Shown here: piece after piece, positions 46,000-56,358 of the stretch
Layout of the letters: each line of letters opens with the position of its first letter
Position numbering within the stretch: the first letter of the stretch is position 1
Assembly (NCBI RefSeq): GCF_026001925.1
Contig: NZ_AP021869.1
Span: 1,364,001 to 1,428,000, forward strand
DNA from: Vibrio gangliei
GTDB taxonomy: Bacteria > Pseudomonadota > Gammaproteobacteria > Enterobacterales > Vibrionaceae
DNA: 64,000 bases
Reading direction: 5' to 3'
Translations under genes and position numbers: made by a program
The notes under the pieces: generated by a model
What the model was told of the DNA's origin: nothing
Database searches by the model: none
What the model saw: the letters and a program-made list of their open reading frames with translations, nothing else

Positions 46000-48525
46000 T
46001 TAGGCAACTTCATCCATGTTTTTCCGGGTACTAAATAACAATGCTGGCAGCACCGTTAAGCTATAAAACAGTAAGAAACCAATTGCGATTGTCAGCAAGA
46101 ATCCGATACTGAACATGCCACGATGAGCGGCAAACAGAAGCGATCCAAATGTCACAATGGTGGTAAGCGAACTCAGAATGGCAGCCTTGGGCGTCGATGA
46201 ACGGTAGAACGCGCGAACCGAATCCACCGCGCGGAAACGCTCAACAATATGAATACCATTATCCACCCCCAAACCAAAGATCAGCGGAATAACAATAATG
46301 TTCGCCATATTCAGCGAATACCCTGTCCAATGCGCCACAGCCATGGTGGAAAGCGTGGTCAGCAATAAGGGAATAAAGCTTAGAACGACATCACGCTTAT
46401 GCTTCAGAGCAAAAAACAAAACAACCGCGATTAATGCCAATGAATAGCACGTCGATTCAATAAAGGATTGCGTAATGATTTTTCCAACTTGCTGCTCAGC
46501 AACCGGTCGTCCTGTCGCATTAGGTGCAATTTTCTGTACCGCTTTAATAAACTGATCCAATTGTTGCACATCGCGCATATCACCCGATGGATACGCCACG
46601 ACTAACGCATACTGTTGATTGTAGTAACGCTTCGAAAGTACTTCTGGAATATCGGATAATATTGGGGATGGCGCTTGCATCATTTTCCCCAAGCCCTGCT
46701 GCAATTCCATTAATGGAGCAAGCGCTTTGTTAGCTACAGCCTGATATACCTCTGCATTACTGGCCTTATTCAACCACTCCCATGTTTTTGGTTGTACTTG
46801 GTTTGCGTAGCTCGATGCTTGCAAGTGCTCGACCAGTTGCTCTTTACTAATAAGGTCAACAGAATCAGCCGGTTGTTGAGTTACACTTTGTGACAATGTC
46901 ACGACTCGCTGTTCGCGGTCTTGCGGTAAGAAGCTATTAATCGACAGAGCATTGCTCACCTCCGGCAATGTCGAAAGCGCCTCTTGCCATTGCTTCGCTT
47001 GCTCCGGTGTTTTTGCCAGCATCATCATTTGATAACTTGAGGTTAAGCCTTGTTGCTGGATTTCTTCTAACGTTTGAACCGATTCCGACTTTGGTGATTT
47101 CAATACTAAGGTCGAAAAATCGAACTTCATTTGGCTTGCGCCTATACCCGCTATCACCAGTAAAGCCAACGCCACACCCATAACTAGCTTATGATGACGG
47201 ATAAGCCAAAATTCCCCTTCTTCGAAAGTATGGTTTTCTGGCTGTACTTTGTTTCTCGGATAACCAAATAGAAAGAAAAATACAGGGATCACGAGGAAGG
47301 TGGCTAATAACCCCATAAACATACCCGCAGCAGAAATAACGCCTAACTCAGCAAGTCCGGTATAAGCGGTTGGATAAAAGCCCAAGAAGCCAATCGCTGA
47401 GGTCAAAGCGCATAAACTCAGCGGTGTAATGGTCTCTTTTATCGAAATCCACAAACTACGTTGATTATTAGCATGCAGACCCTGCTCTTCACGTATTCTC
47501 AAACAAAAGTGAATAGAGAAATCCACCCCAAGACCAATGAACATCACCAAGAACACAATCGAAATCGTATTATAAGATCCCACCAGCCATAAACCGGTGG
47601 CTAGCGTCCATATCAAGCCCACCAGTACCGCCGCATAACTGGCTAATATGATGCGTAATGACCGAATGCCAAAACCAAGCACCACAATTAGGCCAATCAG
47701 CGACATCGTACCAGCAAGTTTCACACTGGCGTTGGCGTCTTTAATTTCATCAAAATCGAGAGCGGTTTGCCCTGTGATGCGAATCTTTACGCCATCAGTG
47801 TCAGCGTATTGGCTGATGATCTGCTGCGCCATTTCCATGATGAGTTTATTGGGTTCTTTTTGATCGCGTTGCGGCTCAGCATTCAATGAAATGATTTGAT
47901 AATGTGTTTTGTTGTTTTCAGGTAATAACACGGAAAACCAATCCACCGATGACGCTTGGCTATCTGCGACTTGGTTTAACGATTTGATAAGCAGCCTGGC
48001 CGCCTGTTCGTCTTTCTCTTGTACTGCCTCATTCAGTTGAGCGAATAACTGCGCAGCCGGATTGTCTTGATGCCCACTTGCCGCTTGCAGCTTAGGCATC
48101 AATACCTTTAGATTGCTATTAAACTGGTTAAAATCCTGCTCAGACAAAAACCACAGCGCCTGCTGCTTAAACCAATCTAATGTGGTGGGCGCAAACACAT
48201 CATTAAATAACGGCGTATTGGTAAAATCTTGTGCCAATTGTTCTGTAACGTGCTGAACTTGCTGTTGATCACGGCCAGACACAACCACCACCAACGAACT
48301 TTCAGAATCACCAAACGCATTTGTCGTTTTATCTAGGTTGTCACGCCATGGTGCCTCTTGCTTCACCAAGTGATTAAAATCAGAATCCACACTAAAATTT
48401 TGCTTACTGTAGATAACACTGACCGCAGTCGACAGCGCGATAAACAACAAGCAAAGATAATAAAGCCAAGATTGGGCAGAAAATAAAGCAGGATAGCGTC
48501 GATTGGATTGATCAGCGTTTTTCAC
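46000..48525 (-). CDS. MMPL/RND-superfamily membrane transporter
   Basis: An 841-residue protein with two repeats, each a large periplasmic domain between membrane helices. There are about twelve helices in total, with sterol-sensing/MMPL-like blocks (VFLVMFIGLGVDFSIHFCLRIREE and IIVIPLIFGLGVDNGIHIVERFR; the two aspartates in GVDF and GVDN fit the proton-relay position). It resembles the HpnN-like group that moves lipids, but the cargo is unknown. The start is GTG at 48525. The adjacent acyl-CoA synthetase gene on the same strand hints at a lipid role; this is inference. Confidence 0.88.
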   Translation of the reverse strand: MKNADQSNRRYPALFSAQSWLYYLCLLFIALSTAVSVIYSKQNFSVDSDFNHLVKQEAPWRDNLDKTTNAFGDSESSLVVVVSGRDQQQVQHVTEQLAQDFTNTPLFNDVFAPTTLDWFKQQALWFLSEQDFNQFNSNLKVLMPKLQAASGHQDNPAAQLFAQLNEAVQEKDEQAARLLIKSLNQVADSQASSVDWFSVLLPENNKTHYQIISLNAEPQRDQKEPNKLIMEMAQQIISQYADTDGVKIRITGQTALDFDEIKDANASVKLAGTMSLIGLIVVLGFGIRSLRIILASYAAVLVGLIWTLATGLWLVGSYNTISIVFLVMFIGLGVDFSIHFCLRIREEQGLHANNQRSLWISIKETITPLSLCALTSAIGFLGFYPTAYTGLAELGVISAAGMFMGLLATFLVIPVFFFLFGYPRNKVQPENHTFEEGEFWLIRHHKLVMGVALALLVIAGIGASQMKFDFSTLVLKSPKSESVQTLEEIQQQGLTSSYQMMMLAKTPEQAKQWQEALSTLPEVSNALSINSFLPQDREQRVVTLSQSVTQQPADSVDLISKEQLVEHLQASSYANQVQPKTWEWLNKASNAEVYQAVANKALAPLMELQQGLGKMMQAPSPILSDIPEVLSKRYYNQQYALVVAYPSGDMRDVQQLDQFIKAVQKIAPNATGRPVAEQQVGKIITQSFIESTCYSLALIAVVLFFALKHKRDVVLSFIPLLLTTLSTMAVAHWTGYSLNMANIIVIPLIFGLGVDNGIHIVERFRAVDSVRAFYRSSTPKAAILSSLTTIVTFGSLLFAAHRGMFSIGFLLTIAIGFLLFYSLTVLPALLFSTRKNMDEVA

Positions 48526-48656
48526 AAGATGACTTCACGTTTAACAAAGGAGTGTTGAGTATACTACTTCGGCCTTAATTTTTAAGATGTGATTGTAAGA
48601 TCATAAATTACTGTTAATGGATTCTTTGTTCATAACTTCGTTAAGGTTTAAAAATC

Positions 48657-48684
48657 AAAAAGCCCGCTCTGATCAGAGCTTTCT
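48657..48684 (-). terminator. Decayed terminator copy next to the tRNA-Gly remnant
   Basis: AAAGCCCGCTCTGATCAGAGCTTT looks like a stem that has lost the GGG of its second arm, compared with the intact one at 48820-48852. Confidence 0.5.
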
Positions 48685-48688
48685 TATT

Positions 48689-48778
48689 TGGAGCGACACA
48701 CGAGGTTCCCTGCTTTTATGAACTAGGCGTGACCTCAACCTTTGCAAGGTTACGCTCTACCAACTGAGCTAGTATCAA
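48689..48778 (-). pseudogene. Degenerate tRNA-Gly-like sequence
   Basis: About 90 bases align with the two intact tRNA-Gly copies over D arm, anticodon arm and 3' CCA. The T arm is broken by an insertion of about 14 bases (CTAGTTCATAAAAGCAGG region). The 5' acceptor strand reads TTGATAC rather than GCGACAC and cannot pair with GTGTCGC. The anticodon loop TTGCAAA has GCA instead of GCC. It is a non-functional remnant of tandem duplication. Confidence 0.8.
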
Positions 48779-48819
48779 GTGCAGAGCCCGAACCTTGAAA
48801 TCACAAATGCTTAAACGTA

Positions 48820-48852
48820 AAAAAGCCCGTTCATTTCTGAACGGGCTTTCTT
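48820..48852 (-). terminator. Terminator of the tRNA cluster
   Basis: A 12-bp stem, AAAGCCCGTTCA with TGAACGGGCTTT around a 4-base loop, then TTTTTACG on the minus strand, just after the last functional tRNA. Confidence 0.9.
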
Positions 48853-48855
48853 GTT

Positions 48856-48931
48856 TGGAGCGACACACGAGGTTCGAACTCGTGACCTCAACCTTGGCAA
48901 GGTTGCGCTCTACCAGCTGAGCTAGTGTCGC
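48856..48931 (-). tRNA. tRNA-Gly (GCC)
   Basis: 76 nt with CCA encoded. Acceptor GCGACAC/GTGTCGC, anticodon loop TTGCCAA (GCC), T arm CGAGGTTCGAACTCG in plus-strand view. Identical to the second copy at 49127. Confidence 0.97.
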
Positions 48932-48959
48932 ATTTGCTACTTGAGTAGACTTTAATAGA

Positions 48960-49048
48960 TGGTGCCCCGGGCCGGACTTGAACCGGCACAGCGCGAACGC
49001 CGAGGGATTTTAAATCCCTTGTGTCTACCAATTCCACCACCAGGGCAC
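48960..49048 (-). tRNA. tRNA-Leu (TAA)
   Basis: 89 nt with CCA encoded and a long variable arm (CTCGGCGTTCGCGCTG region). Acceptor GTGCCCT/GGGGCAC; anticodon loop TTTAAAA gives UAA. Confidence 0.96.
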
Positions 49049-49126
49049 GCAATTCTTTATTGCGATGCACCTAACTGAAAAGTTAGAACACCATCTGATA
49101 CTGAATGAAATCAATATCGCAAAATT

Positions 49127-49202
49127 TGGAGCGACACACGAGGTTCGAACTCGTGACCTCAACCTTGGCAAGGTTGCGCTCTACCAGCTGAGCTAGTGTC
49201 GC
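49127..49202 (-). tRNA. tRNA-Gly (GCC), second copy
   Basis: Same 76-nt sequence as the copy at 48856-48931. It lies between tRNA-Leu and tRNA-Cys in a single minus-strand transcript. Confidence 0.97.
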
Positions 49203-49225
49203 ATTGACTCAAACATTCAAGATAA

Positions 49226-49299
49226 TGGAGGCGCCTCCCGGAGTCGAACCGAGGTCCACGGATTTGCAATCCGCTGCATAGCCACTCTGCCAAGGCGCC
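49226..49299 (-). tRNA. tRNA-Cys (GCA)
   Basis: 74 nt with CCA encoded. Acceptor GGCGCCT/AGGCGCC; anticodon loop TTGCAAA with GCA. It is the first tRNA of the minus-strand cluster downstream of pgsA. Confidence 0.97.
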
Positions 49300-49550
49300 T
49301 TACCTTGAGGAGGATGCCTTGCAAACCATGTTGCGTTCCTCTTGAGTACGGGATGGCATTTTACGGATTACGCCAAGCACGTCAACACTATTTTTTGATT
49401 TTTAATTCGTTTGGCTATTTTACACTCAAAAAGCGTTAAATTGGTCAATTTTCTAGCAAAAACCTCGTCTTTAGTGACTTGAAAAGCATCAGTTTTATCA
49501 CTTACCTAATCTGAGCTGGTGTTAACTACTCAAACAATTTACTTTCAATA
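49300..49550. other. Spacer between pgsA and the tRNA cluster; no gene found
   Basis: About 250 bp, expected to hold the tRNA promoter on the minus strand. No ORF or conserved motif was recognised. Confidence 0.5.
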
Positions 49551-49581
49551 ATAAAAAGCCCCGCATAAAGATGCAGGGCTG
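49551..49581 (-). terminator. Terminator of pgsA
   Basis: On the minus strand AGCCCTGCAT pairs with ATGCGGGGCT, then TTTTTATT. Confidence 0.75.
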
Positions 49582-49601
49582 TGAATTCGTTTCAACAATA
49601 C

Positions 49602-50159
49602 TCATTCATCATCAGAGGACAGTAAATCCCCTTTCGCCGCTTTCAAGTATTGATACATAGACCAGTAAGTTAACGCTGTAGCAATATAAAGCGCTAAATA
49701 GCCTAGCCACACCATCCAATCATCATAACGCCAGATCAATACCCATAAGGCAAACATTTGAGATAAGGTTTTCCACTTACCAATCCAAGACACAGCAACA
49801 CTTGCACGTTTGCCGATTTCTGCCATCCATTCACGCAATGCCGAGATGATGATTTCTCGCGCGATCATAGTCGCAGCAGGAATGGTAATCCAAATGGTGT
49901 GGTAGTGCTCTGTGATTAAAATCAGAGCAGTTGCCACCATGACTTTGTCTGCAACTGGATCTAAAAAGGCACCAAAACGAGAGGTTTGACCCAGTTTGCG
50001 AGCTAAAACACCATCAAGCCAGTCGGTAAATCCCGCTACCCAAAAAACCATAGCGGCTGCAAATGGTGCCCAAGCATAAGGAAGATAAAAAACCGCAACA
50101 AAAACGGGAATTAACCCAAGTCGAAGTAAAGTTAAAATATTTGGTATTGTAAATCGCAT
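49602..50159 (-). CDS. pgsA: CDP-diacylglycerol--glycerol-3-phosphate 3-phosphatidyltransferase
   Basis: Makes phosphatidylglycerol phosphate in the inner membrane. The 185-residue protein has four membrane segments and the CDP-alcohol phosphotransferase motif [18 protein letters not shown] followed by FLDPVADK. It is downstream of uvrC and upstream of the tRNAs, the same order as in E. coli (uvrY-uvrC-pgsA-tRNA). Confidence 0.96.
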   Translation of the reverse strand: MRFTIPNILTLLRLGLIPVFVAVFYLPYAWAPFAAAMVFWVAGFTDWLDGVLARKLGQTSRFGAFLDPVADKVMVATALILITEHYHTIWITIPAATMIAREIIISALREWMAEIGKRASVAVSWIGKWKTLSQMFALWVLIWRYDDWMVWLGYLALYIATALTYWSMYQYLKAAKGDLLSSDDE

Positions 50160-50203
50160 AATTACGTCTCTTGGATGTGCGGCTTAATGTTGCGTTAAAA
50201 CGC

Positions 50204-52051
50204 CTATGGTTTCAATGCTTCATGTATGATTTCTGCCAAAGATTTACTGATCCCAGGAACTTTGGCGATTTCTTCTACAGTGGCTCGTTTTAATTCTTGT
50301 ATACCACCCATATATTTCAGCAATACTTGTCGTCGTTTAGGACCAACACCTTCAATGCCTTCAAGCGTACTGGTTCTTCGAGTTTTGGCGCGTTTGGCTC
50401 GATGACCACTGATCGCATGGTTATGGCTTTCATCTCTAATATGCTGAATAAGATGCAAGGCAGGCGCATCACTGGGCATATTAAACTCTTCACCAGTCAC
50501 TTTGATTAAGGTTTCTAAGCCCGGTTTACGGGTCACACCTTTCGCAATACCAATCAATTCCGGTTTTTTCGGCCAATCTTGCCAATATTTTTGAAGGATT
50601 TCATGTGCACGATTGAGCTGTCCTTTACCACCATCAATAAAGATGACATCAGGAATTTTTTCCGCATACAGCTCATCGGTATATTGCTGTTTTGAATAGC
50701 GACGATCTAACACCTGCGCCATTGCCGCATAGTCATCACCACCGGTAATGCCTGCAATATTATAGCGGCGATACTCTTGTTTTACGGGGCCTTCTCTATT
50801 AAATACCACACAAGATGCAATCGTGCTTTCCCCCATGGTATGACTGATATCAAAGCATTCCATACGTTCAATACGCTCAATACCAAGCTCAGTTTCGAGC
50901 TCTTTAGTGCGCTGATTAACCGTCATCTTATGGCTAATTTTAGAAGTTGACGCACTACGAGCATTGGTATTCGCCAGTTTTAAGTAACGGCCACGCATGC
51001 CTCTTGGGCTAACGTGGAATGTCACTTTACGTCCAGCAATTTCGGTTAATGCATCTTGTAGTGGGCTTTCATCATCAAATAAATCGGCATTGTAAGTAAT
51101 GCGAGTCGGGATGCTGGATGCTTCGTTGTGGCTCAAGTAGTACTGATTCAAAAAACTCGAAAAGACTTCATGATCATCGGTGTTATTTGGGATCTTCGGA
51201 AAGTGACTTCGACTACCAAGCACCTTGCCTTGACGAATCATCAAAATATGAATGCACGCTAAGCCATTTTCTTTAGCAAAGCCGATCACGTCCATGTCTT
51301 CTGCGCTATCGTTAGAGACAGATTGCTGCTCTTGAACGCGACGAATAGCCTGGATCTGATCTCGGTATTTAGCCGCTTTTTCAAACGCTAACGCTTGGCT
51401 GGCTTCATCCATTTTTTGGATCAAAGCATTCACGACTAAATCATCTTTACCCTGCAAGAACATACGTACATAGTTGACGCTTTCTGCATAGTCTTCATCG
51501 CTAACTAAGCCTTTTACGCAAGGGCCAGAACAGCGTTCAATTTGATACATCAAGCATGGCCTTGTTCGGTTAGCGTAAATGCTGTCTTCACATTGACGAA
51601 CAGGAATAATTTTTTGCAGCAAGTGCAAGGTTTCACGCACTGCGCCCGCTTCTGGGTATGGGCCAAAATATTCCCCTTTCCGCTTTTTAGCACCACGGTG
51701 ATACGCCAAACGAGGATGTTTATGCTTAGTAATGAGAATATAGGGGTAAGATTTATCATCACGCAGCAATACATTGTATTTGGGTAAATACTGCTTGATG
51801 TAATTATGTTCAAGAATCAATGCTTCGGTTTCGGTATGTGTGACCGTAACATCAATTTTGGCAATATGGCTGACGAGCGCTTTGGTTTTTTCGTTATCGA
51901 GATTCTTACGAAAGTAGCTCGATAAGCGTTTAAACAGATTTTTTGCTTTGCCGACATAAATCACTTCAGCCTCGGCGTTGTACATGCGATACACGCCGGG
52001 CTGCTCTGAGACTGTCGCCAAAAATGAAGCAGAGTCAAACACCAAAGGCAC
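50204..52051 (-). CDS. uvrC: UvrABC excinuclease subunit C
   Basis: Makes both incisions in nucleotide excision repair. The 615-residue protein has the GIY-YIG nuclease ([19 protein letters not shown]), a zinc-free Cys region ([13 protein letters not shown]), the UVR motif that binds UvrB ([16 protein letters not shown]), an RNase H-like nuclease ([12 protein letters not shown]-type segment and FIDGGKGQL) and C-terminal tandem HhH ([16 protein letters not shown]). The start is GTG at 52051, overlapping the uvrY stop by one base (TAGTG), so translation is coupled. Confidence 0.96.
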   Translation of the reverse strand: MPLVFDSASFLATVSEQPGVYRMYNAEAEVIYVGKAKNLFKRLSSYFRKNLDNEKTKALVSHIAKIDVTVTHTETEALILEHNYIKQYLPKYNVLLRDDKSYPYILITKHKHPRLAYHRGAKKRKGEYFGPYPEAGAVRETLHLLQKIIPVRQCEDSIYANRTRPCLMYQIERCSGPCVKGLVSDEDYAESVNYVRMFLQGKDDLVVNALIQKMDEASQALAFEKAAKYRDQIQAIRRVQEQQSVSNDSAEDMDVIGFAKENGLACIHILMIRQGKVLGSRSHFPKIPNNTDDHEVFSSFLNQYYLSHNEASSIPTRITYNADLFDDESPLQDALTEIAGRKVTFHVSPRGMRGRYLKLANTNARSASTSKISHKMTVNQRTKELETELGIERIERMECFDISHTMGESTIASCVVFNREGPVKQEYRRYNIAGITGGDDYAAMAQVLDRRYSKQQYTDELYAEKIPDVIFIDGGKGQLNRAHEILQKYWQDWPKKPELIGIAKGVTRKPGLETLIKVTGEEFNMPSDAPALHLIQHIRDESHNHAISGHRAKRAKTRRTSTLEGIEGVGPKRRQVLLKYMGGIQELKRATVEEIAKVPGISKSLAEIIHEALKP

Positions 52052-52695
52052 TATAGAGTCTCAGTGTTGATCATGCCATAGCGAATTGCTAGGTGAGTCA
52101 ATTCAACATCACCACTAATATCAAGTTTGCTAAACAAACGATAACGGTAACTGTTGACGGTTTTCGGGCTCAAATTTAATTGCTCAGAAATATCCGTCAC
52201 TTTTTGACCTTTGGTGATCATCATCATGATCTGCAATTCGCGCTCAGACAATTCTTTAAACGGGTTTTCTGAAGGTGCTGAAAATTGGCTAAGTGCCATT
52301 TGTTGAGCAATTTCAGGAGAAAGGTAGCGTTGGCCACTGTTTACCATTCGAATTGCATTCACCATTTCATCCGGTGCAGCGCCTTTGGTTAAATAACCTG
52401 CTGCCCCAGCTTGCATCACTTTGGTTGGAAATGGGTTTTCAGTATGTATTGTTAGAACAATGATTTTTACATCAGGATTGAATCGCAAGATTTTCTTAGT
52501 AGCTTCTAAACCACCAATACCCGGCATGTTCATATCCATTAAGATGACATCGGCATGATTAGCACGACACCATTTTACAGAATTTTCACCACTGTCAGCT
52601 TCCCCTACTACTTTCATTCCACGGACGTCTTCAATAATACGTCGAATCCCTGTGCGAACCAGTTCGTGATCATCTACAAGGAAAACTTTTATCAC
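52051..52695 (-). CDS. uvrY: Response regulator UvrY/VarA (GacA family)
   Basis: A 214-residue two-domain regulator. The receiver has the acidic pair in FLVDDHE, phospho-acceptor Asp54 in ILMDMNMPG and Lys in YLTKGAAP. The C-terminal LuxR-type helix-turn-helix is [32 protein letters not shown]-like. It is the partner of the BarA/VarS sensor and activates Csr-sequestering small RNAs in Vibrio (VarA). Operon with uvrC. Confidence 0.96.
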   Translation of the reverse strand: MIKVFLVDDHELVRTGIRRIIEDVRGMKVVGEADSGENSVKWCRANHADVILMDMNMPGIGGLEATKKILRFNPDVKIIVLTIHTENPFPTKVMQAGAAGYLTKGAAPDEMVNAIRMVNSGQRYLSPEIAQQMALSQFSAPSENPFKELSERELQIMMMITKGQKVTDISEQLNLSPKTVNSYRYRLFSKLDISGDVELTHLAIRYGMINTETL

Positions 52696-53079
52696 TCTTG
52701 TATCTCCACACTTGGATTATCGCTGAATCAACTTACCTACGTTTGAGATGGCTTGCTGACTGGTACTTATTCTACCTTATTTAACTGCACAAGATGAGCA
52801 AAAATCCTATTAAACTCAATTTTATGTGAGCAAACTTACTTTGGCAGAATACCCTTACATAAAGCAACTCAATGATGGTGTCGAAGCCATTGTAACCGCA
52901 CCAATTCATTAACAAAGCATTATTAATGGTTTAACTAATATTGCAAGTTCCATTTTAGAATAACATGACATTTTTATTTATTAATTTACAATCTGAGCTA
53001 TCGCACTAGATCGACATGAGTTAAATGCGTTCTAACATAATTCTTTGCCGTTTCTTTATCCAATACAACAGGTAGTCTT
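52696..53079. promoter_or_regulatory. Divergent uvrY/polB promoter region
   Basis: 384 bp, AT-rich. I looked for a LexA-type box before polB, since E. coli polB is SOS-controlled, and found none. No ORF of interest. Confidence 0.45.
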
Positions 53080-55494
53080 TTGAGTTTAAATGGTCACATT
53101 GATTCTGGTTTTGTACTCACACGTCAAGCCCGCGATCTATCTACTTCAAACCAAAAAGCCATTTCAAACCAACAAACTCAAATTGAACTTTGGGTCGCAA
53201 CTGACTCAGGCCCTGTTCAACTGCTCATTACAGGTGAAAAATCCATTTTCTTCATCGATCAAAGTAAGCAAGACGCCGCCTCTAAACTGTTTCTTCAACA
53301 TAAATTAACCAATGATGTTCGGCCACTTGAATTGAATACTTTCCAGCATACCCCCGTGTCGGCGTGTTATTTCTCAAGTATTCAGCAAGCAAATCAGGCA
53401 CGGCAGATCCTTAATCAAGCAGATATTGAAACGTATGAAGATGACATTCGTTTAACCGACCGATTTTTAATGGAGCGTTTTATTCGTGGTGGCATTCAAT
53501 TTACCGGTCAACTAACCCAGCGTAAACAATACCAACAAATCACTCATGCACGCTGTAAATCGGCGGACTATCAACCTAATTTATCTGTAGTGTCACTCGA
53601 TTTAGAATGTTCTGAAAAAGGCATCCTGTATTCCATTGGGTTAGATTCCAAAATGGATAGTCGCGTCATCATGATCGGTGATGAATCGCAACACGAGCCA
53701 CAGTCGGATACTCACATTCAGTGGGTAGCTAATGAATACTCGCTTCTGCAAGCCTTGATTGAATGGTTTGATAGGTATGATCCTGACATCATCATAGGCT
53801 GGAATGTCATTGATTTTGACTTTCGCCTCCTTGCCAAACGTTCTGAATGGCACAAGCTGCCACTAAAAATTGGCCGTGGACAGCAAAAATTGTATTTCAG
53901 ACAATCAAACAATACCCAGCAAAGTTTTGTTTCTATTCCTGGCCGAGTGGTACTTGATGGCATCGATACTTTAAAAACGGCCACATATCACTTCAATTCT
54001 TGGGCATTAGAATCGGTTGCTCAGCAGTTATTAGGTGAAGGTAAAATCATTCATGACCCATTTGATCGTATGGGCGAAATCAACCGTCAATTTCGTGAAG
54101 ATAAAGTCGCCCTCGCCACCTATAACTTACAAGACTGTCGATTAGTAACACGCATTTTTGAACAAACCCATTTATTGCAATTTGCGATTGAGCGTTCACG
54201 TTTGACCGGCGTAGAGCTAGATCGTGTTGGTGGCTCTGTCGCAGCTTTTACTAACCTGTATTTACCTCAATTACATCGCGCCGGTTACATTGCTCCCAAT
54301 CTCCACTCTGAAAATTGGTTTGCCAGCCCGGGTGGTTATGTGATGGATTCCAACCCTGGACTTTACCATTCTGTATTAGTGTTAGATTTTAAATCACTTT
54401 ACCCTTCTATCATTCGTACATTTCTTATTGATCCTTTAGGTTTGGTTGAAGGGTTAAAGCTGGAAACTGGTAAAGATTCTCATCAGGCAGTTGACGGTTT
54501 TCGTGGTGGACAATTTCATCGCACCAAGCACTTTTTACCAAAAATGATTGAAGAGCTATGGGCAGCCCGAGACGTCGCAAAGAAAAACAAAGAAGCGGCT
54601 TTTTCTCAAGCTATCAAAATCATCATGAACTCTTTCTATGGTGTATTAGGCTCATCGGGTTGCCGATTCTTTGATACTCGCCTCGCCTCTTCTATCACCA
54701 TGCGTGGGCACGAGATCATGAAACAGACTCGAGTGTTAATTGAGCAGCAAGGCTATCAAGTGATTTATGGTGATACTGACTCGTTATTCGTTTCATTGAT
54801 CGAGCCTCACACTCAGCAGCAAGCCGATATGATTGGCAATAAACTCATTACTGAAATTAACCAGTGGTGGCAGCAGCATATCCAAACCCAATACAACTTG
54901 AACTCCGCACTGGAGCTAGAATATGAAACCCACTATCAGCGTTTTTTAATGCCAACCATTCGTGGGTCTGAAACAGGTTCAAAAAAACGTTATTGCGGAC
55001 TGATCAATAAAGATGGTGAAGAGAAGCTGGTATTCAAGGGGCTTGAAAGTGCGCGCACGGATTGGACCCCATTGTCCCATCACTTTCAGCAGAAACTCTA
55101 CGCTATGATATTTCATGATGAAGACCCACAAGCCTTCATTCGTCAATATGTTGAAGATACTCAAAATGGTCAATATGACGATGATCTCGTCTATCAAAAG
55201 CGCCTACGCCGTAAGCTGAGTGAATATCAAAAGAACATTCCACCACAAGTACGGGCAGCAAGAATGGCGGATGAAAAAAACGCTCATCTAGGTCGGCCAC
55301 TGCAATACCAAAACAAAGGACGAATACAATATCTGTTCACCCTCAATGGGCCAGAGCCAAAAGATTATCTAGAAAGTCCGATTGATTATCAGCACTACAT
55401 CGATAAACAGATCAAGCCGGTAGCCGATGCAATTTTGCCATTTATCGGGCTGGATTTTGAGTCAATCATAGCGCCTCAGATGGGGTTGTTTTAA
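53080..55494 (+). CDS. polB: DNA polymerase II
   Basis: A family B polymerase used in replication restart and damage tolerance. The 804-residue protein has exonuclease motifs SLDLECSEKG, IIGWNVIDFDF and a YNLQDCRL-type ExoIII. Polymerase motif A is VLDFKSLYPSII, B is KIIMNSFYGVLGSSG and C is YGDTDSLFV. The start is TTG at 53080 with AGGT eight bases upstream; the next in-frame start codons would cut the conserved GFVLTRQARD segment. Confidence 0.95.
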   Translation: MSLNGHIDSGFVLTRQARDLSTSNQKAISNQQTQIELWVATDSGPVQLLITGEKSIFFIDQSKQDAASKLFLQHKLTNDVRPLELNTFQHTPVSACYFSSIQQANQARQILNQADIETYEDDIRLTDRFLMERFIRGGIQFTGQLTQRKQYQQITHARCKSADYQPNLSVVSLDLECSEKGILYSIGLDSKMDSRVIMIGDESQHEPQSDTHIQWVANEYSLLQALIEWFDRYDPDIIIGWNVIDFDFRLLAKRSEWHKLPLKIGRGQQKLYFRQSNNTQQSFVSIPGRVVLDGIDTLKTATYHFNSWALESVAQQLLGEGKIIHDPFDRMGEINRQFREDKVALATYNLQDCRLVTRIFEQTHLLQFAIERSRLTGVELDRVGGSVAAFTNLYLPQLHRAGYIAPNLHSENWFASPGGYVMDSNPGLYHSVLVLDFKSLYPSIIRTFLIDPLGLVEGLKLETGKDSHQAVDGFRGGQFHRTKHFLPKMIEELWAARDVAKKNKEAAFSQAIKIIMNSFYGVLGSSGCRFFDTRLASSITMRGHEIMKQTRVLIEQQGYQVIYGDTDSLFVSLIEPHTQQQADMIGNKLITEINQWWQQHIQTQYNLNSALELEYETHYQRFLMPTIRGSETGSKKRYCGLINKDGEEKLVFKGLESARTDWTPLSHHFQQKLYAMIFHDEDPQAFIRQYVEDTQNGQYDDDLVYQKRLRRKLSEYQKNIPPQVRAARMADEKNAHLGRPLQYQNKGRIQYLFTLNGPEPKDYLESPIDYQHYIDKQIKPVADAILPFIGLDFESIIAPQMGLF

Positions 55495-55690
55495 CTCAAG
55501 AAAAAATCTAGCCAATTACAATCAAATCCCTTTGGCGTAATGCCAATATCATGCTATTTTTTGCCACGTTATTTTGACCTAAATAGAAAGCGCCTCTGTG
55601 CTTCCAGAGAGTATTGGCTATACTCGTTGCATGTCTTGTGGCAAGTAATGAACTGCCTTTATTTTCTTTAATTATCATTCAGGAAAAATC

Positions 55691-56260
55691 ATGCCTAAAG
55701 CAAGTGAAATCAAAAAAAATGCCGTCGTTGAACTTAACGGCCGCGTATTCTCAGTTCGTGAAATCAGCAAATTGACGCCAAGTGGCCGTGCTGGTGCAAG
55801 CCTTTACCGCATGCGTATGTACGATGTGGCCACTGGAGCAAAAGCGGATGAAAGTTTCAAAGCCGATGAAATTCTAACATTGGCAGATTTCAGCCGTCGC
55901 AGCGTTATGTTCTCTTACATCGATGGTGAAGAGTACGTATTCATGGACAGTGAAGACTACACGCCATATCACTTCAACAAAGCGACTATCGAAGAAGAAG
56001 CGTTGTTTTTCAATGAAGAAACTCAAGGTTTAAGCGTTGTTATCGTTAACGACAAACCGGTTGCGATTGAACTACCAACCAGCGTTGAGCTTGAAATTGT
56101 AGAAACTTCACCATCGATCAAAGGCGCTTCAGCAAGTGCGCGTACTAAACCAGCAACGCTAACGACAGGTTTAGTGGTTCAAGTTCCTGAATACATCGCT
56201 GGCGGCGAAAAAATTCGCATTAACACCGCTGAACGTAAATTCATGAGCCGTGCAGATTAA
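55691..56260 (+). CDS. yeiP: Elongation factor P-like protein EfpL (YeiP)
   Basis: A 189-residue, three-domain EF-P paralogue relieving ribosome stalling at polyproline and related motifs. Residue 33, at the tip of the domain I loop ([13 protein letters not shown]), is arginine instead of the modified lysine or arginine of EF-P, the EfpL signature. Domain III ends [30 protein letters not shown] precedes the ATG. Own terminator. Confidence 0.94.
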   Translation: MPKASEIKKNAVVELNGRVFSVREISKLTPSGRAGASLYRMRMYDVATGAKADESFKADEILTLADFSRRSVMFSYIDGEEYVFMDSEDYTPYHFNKATIEEEALFFNEETQGLSVVIVNDKPVAIELPTSVELEIVETSPSIKGASASARTKPATLTTGLVVQVPEYIAGGEKIRINTAERKFMSRAD

Positions 56261-56283
56261 TCTTTGCTAGAATACAGTTAATC

Positions 56284-56316
56284 AAAAAGCGGCGCTCAAA
56301 CAGTGCCGCTTTTTAC
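56284..56316 (+). terminator. Terminator of efpL
   Basis: AAAAGCGGCGCT pairs with AGTGCCGCTTTT (one G-U pair), then a T-run. Confidence 0.8.
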
Positions 56317-56358
56317 TTTGAACCGATTTTTAGCTTAAACATTAGTAGACAGGCAATA

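Noticed and set aside
46000-48525. The MMPL protein as a drug efflux pump.
   Set aside because: Its layout and the lack of a membrane-fusion partner gene fit the lipid-linked MMPL/HpnN-like group better than tripartite RND drug pumps.
48888-49070. A 60-codon open frame on the minus strand beginning MHRNKELRALVVELVDTRDL.
   Set aside because: It lies across tRNA-Leu and the 3' part of a tRNA-Gly. This peptide is a known kind of false ORF read from tRNA sequence.
53000-53079. Search for a LexA box before polB.
   Set aside because: No CTG-N10-CAG palindrome is present in the 80 bp before the start, although E. coli polB is SOS-regulated.
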